A DNA stretch of 7,291 nucleotides, taken from the NCBI GenBank assembly GCA_011041825.1, contig DRAO01000391.1, positions 1 to 7,291 of the forward strand, written 5' to 3'. Shown here one piece after another: positions 5,732-7,291 of this stretch (within the stretch, counting starts at the first letter, position 1; every line of letters begins with the position of its first letter). The notes beneath the pieces were generated by a model that ran no database searches, was not told where the DNA came from, and worked only from the letters and a program-made list of their open reading frames with translations. The translations under genes and the position numbers were made by a program. This DNA comes from Chloroflexota bacterium. GTDB taxonomy: Bacteria; Chloroflexota; Anaerolineae; SpSt-600.

Positions 5732-6505
5732 ATGGATGAAGTTGTGGTGGAAATCGAAAACGCTGTCGTCTCCTACCGGGAAGACGTGGCCCTGCGTGGC
5801 GTGTCGCTTACCGTGCGGCGGGGCGAATTCGTGGGCGTCATCGGCCCTAATGGGGCGGGGAAGACCACGCTGCTCACCCTGGTCAACGGCCTGGGACGGC
5901 TGCTGGCCGGGCGGGTGCGGGTTTTGGGGAAACCCCTCACACCCCGCAACATCCACCACATCCGCACACGGGTGGGCTATGTGGCCCAGGTGCAGAACAT
6001 TGACCCCCGGATGCCCATCACCGTGCGGGAGGTGGTGATGATAGGGCGCTACGGGCAGCTGGGGCTCCTGCGCCGCCCGACGAAAGCCGATTACGAGGCC
6101 GTCGAAAGGGCCTTGGAGATGGTGGGGATGAGCCACCTGGCCGATCGGCCTATCGGTCACCTCTCCGGCGGGGAGCAACAGCGAACGGCCATCGCCAGGG
6201 CCCTGGCCCAGGAGCCGGAGATTTTCCTGCTGGATGAGCCTACCGCTTTCTTAGACTGGCGAGCGCAGCGGGAGATCCTGGATCTGGTGCGGGAGATTCA
6301 CGACCGCCATCGCCTGACCACCCTCTTCGTCACTCACGATTTGAACGCCCTACCTCGCTGCGACCGGGTGGTGCTGATGAAAGGGGGCCTCATCCGGTCT
6401 GTGGGGAAGCCCGAGGAAGTGCTGCGGGAAGACGTGCTGAGCGAACTGTACGACACGCCCATCCACATCATCGAACTGGATGGGAAACGGGTGGTCCTTT
6501 CCTGA
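5732..6505 (+). CDS. Metal ABC transporter ATP-binding protein (ZnuC/MntB-like)
   Basis: A 257-residue cytoplasmic ATPase that powers the metal importer. Motifs in order: Walker A GPNGAGKTT (38-46), Q-loop Gln86 in YVAQVQNIDPRMPITV, a VVMIGRYGQLGLLRRP segment typical of cluster-9 importers, signature LSGGEQQR (144-151), Walker B IFLLDEP (164-170), D-loop FLDW and switch His202 (FVTHDLN). All catalytic residues are present. I chose ATG 5732 because AAGGA (5722-5726) lies five bases before it; in-frame ATG 5726 would add two residues and has a poorer site. The 64-base gap after the binding-protein gene holds no terminator, so the genes are probably one operon. The permease gene follows after a 41-base spacer. 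Base composition is clearly richer in G+C than the ccm genes upstream. Confidence 0.93.
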   Translation: MDEVVVEIENAVVSYREDVALRGVSLTVRRGEFVGVIGPNGAGKTTLLTLVNGLGRLLAGRVRVLGKPLTPRNIHHIRTRVGYVAQVQNIDPRMPITVREVVMIGRYGQLGLLRRPTKADYEAVERALEMVGMSHLADRPIGHLSGGEQQRTAIARALAQEPEIFLLDEPTAFLDWRAQREILDLVREIHDRHRLTTLFVTHDLNALPRCDRVVLMKGGLIRSVGKPEEVLREDVLSELYDTPIHIIELDGKRVVLS

Positions 6506-6546
6506 TTCGCCATCCATCATTCCTAATTCAAGATTCGAGATTCCCT
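6505..6546 (+). repeat. Heptanucleotide tandem repeat filling the ATPase-permease gap
   Basis: Six imperfect 7-base units with consensus ATTCNNN run from the last base of the ATPase stop codon to the base before the permease ATG. Five units have the exact ATTC core and the second has ATCC. The repeat leaves no Shine-Dalgarno sequence before the permease. Gaining or losing a unit would change the spacing only, since the repeat is outside both genes. Confidence 0.65.
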
Positions 6547-7291
6547 ATGGACATCCTGCGCTATCCTTTTATGCAAAACGCCATACTGGCCGCCTTTCTG
6601 GGCGGGGTGGCTTGCTCGACGATAGGGGTCTTCGTGGTGACGATGCGCATCTCCTTTATTGGCGTCTGCCTCTCTCACGCCGCCTTCGCCGGGGCGTTGC
6701 TTGGGGTGCTCCTGGGCTTCAACCCCACCGTCGGGGCCTTTGCCTTCAGCCTGCTGGCGGCGGCGGTCATCGGCCCACTGGCCGACCGGGGCGAGTTTAA
6801 CCCCGATACGGCCATCGGCATCCTTTTCTCCCTGATGCTGGGGCTGGCCTTCCTGTTTATGGGGCTGATGCCGGGCCCCAGGACGCAGGCCCTGGGGCTT
6901 TTGTGGGGCAGCATTCTCACCGTCACCCAGGGCGACCTTGTTCTGCTGGCTATCATCTGCCTGACTGTAGTGGCGCTGGTGGTTCTCTTCTTCAAGGAGA
7001 TACAGGCCGTCATCTTCCACCGGGAGATTGCTCTAGCAGTGGGCATCCCGGCCAGCGCCATCTTCTACGCCCTGCTCTTCCTGACCGGGGCTACCATCAC
7101 CGCCTCCTTCAAATCCATTGGCGGGCTTCTCATCTTCAGCCTGATTATCAACCCTGCTGCGGCAGCTTATCAGCTTACATACAGCCTGAAGCGGCTCTTC
7201 CTCCTCTCGGCTCTCTTCGGCGTCCTTTCCGGCTGGCTGGGCCTTCTGGTCTCGTACCTTTTCAACGTCCCCAGCGGGGCGGTGATTATCG
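6547..7291 (+). CDS. Metal ABC transporter permease, ABC-3 family (ZnuB/MntC-permease-like), 3'-truncated
   Basis: An open frame runs from ATG 6547 to the window edge (248 residues visible; the family is usually about 260-290, so most is here). It forms the membrane channel of the metal importer. The N-terminus MDILRYPFMQNAILAAFLGG and the conserved SHAAFAG motif (43-49) are characteristic of ABC-3 permeases, as is EIALAVGIP (160-168), the likely ATPase-coupling region. The late SIGGLLIFSLIINPAA segment (190-205) is also typical. Seven or more hydrophobic segments can be counted. No Shine-Dalgarno is visible; the spacer is a 7-base repeat, so translation may depend on coupling to the ATPase gene or on a low-complexity unstructured leader. 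The next in-frame ATG, residue 9, has no better site and would remove conserved residues. Confidence 0.93.
   Translation, partial: MDILRYPFMQNAILAAFLGGVACSTIGVFVVTMRISFIGVCLSHAAFAGALLGVLLGFNPTVGAFAFSLLAAAVIGPLADRGEFNPDTAIGILFSLMLGLAFLFMGLMPGPRTQALGLLWGSILTVTQGDLVLLAIICLTVVALVVLFFKEIQAVIFHREIALAVGIPASAIFYALLFLTGATITASFKSIGGLLIFSLIINPAAAAYQLTYSLKRLFLLSALFGVLSGWLGLLVSYLFNVPSGAVII

Noticed and set aside
6523..7061. Two minus-strand open frames opposite the permease gene
   Set aside because: Their composition is low-complexity and very hydrophilic, as expected for the antisense of a membrane protein. The + strand frame has clear ABC-3 motifs.

Overview
The window looks like chromosomal DNA of a Chloroflexota bacterium (Anaerolineae-like is my best guess). 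The clue is a secreted protein ending in a short hydrophobic tail with the core FLPLIFKR, which I recall as typical of Chloroflexota surface proteins. A CcmD-like small protein and metal-transport genes resembling that group fit the same picture. This assignment is an inference; no rRNA or marker gene is present. All convincing genes lie on the + strand.

Layout. (1) Positions 2-2488 hold the 3' part of a very large beta-rich extracellular protein, cut by the left window edge, followed by a clean hairpin terminator (2544-2570). (2) Positions 2489-2902 are intergenic. They carry that terminator, a short open segment that reads like the C-terminal end of a lost gene (2699-2812), and a near-consensus promoter (2827-2855). 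(3) Positions 2903-4546 hold a reduced cytochrome c maturation cluster: ccmA (heme-export ATPase), ccmC (heme-handling membrane protein) and a 46-residue ccmD. ccmB is missing from its usual place between ccmA and ccmC, and ccmE and ccmF do not follow. (4) At 4583-4830 a very strong promoter (TTGACA, 17 bases, TATGAT with an extended -10) drives a structured untranslated leader of about 210 bases. The leader contains a long intrinsic terminator before the first start codon. (5) Positions 4831-7291 hold a cluster-9 Zn/Mn-type ABC importer: lipoprotein binding protein, ATPase, and ABC-3 permease cut by the right window edge.

Working together: CcmA, CcmC and CcmD belong to System I cytochrome c maturation and deliver heme to apocytochromes outside the membrane. 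The importer genes form a separate transcription unit with its own promoter; the binding protein captures metal at the outer face and the permease and ATPase pump it in.

The most interesting parts are the importer leader and the binding protein. The leader has repeated AAGGTC and TGAAAGCC elements that let one strand pair either with an upstream hairpin arm or with the 5' arm of the terminator, as expected for a transcription attenuator or riboswitch. It matches no riboswitch class that I can recall. In the binding protein the residues that usually hold the metal appear to be replaced by a Cys/His set.
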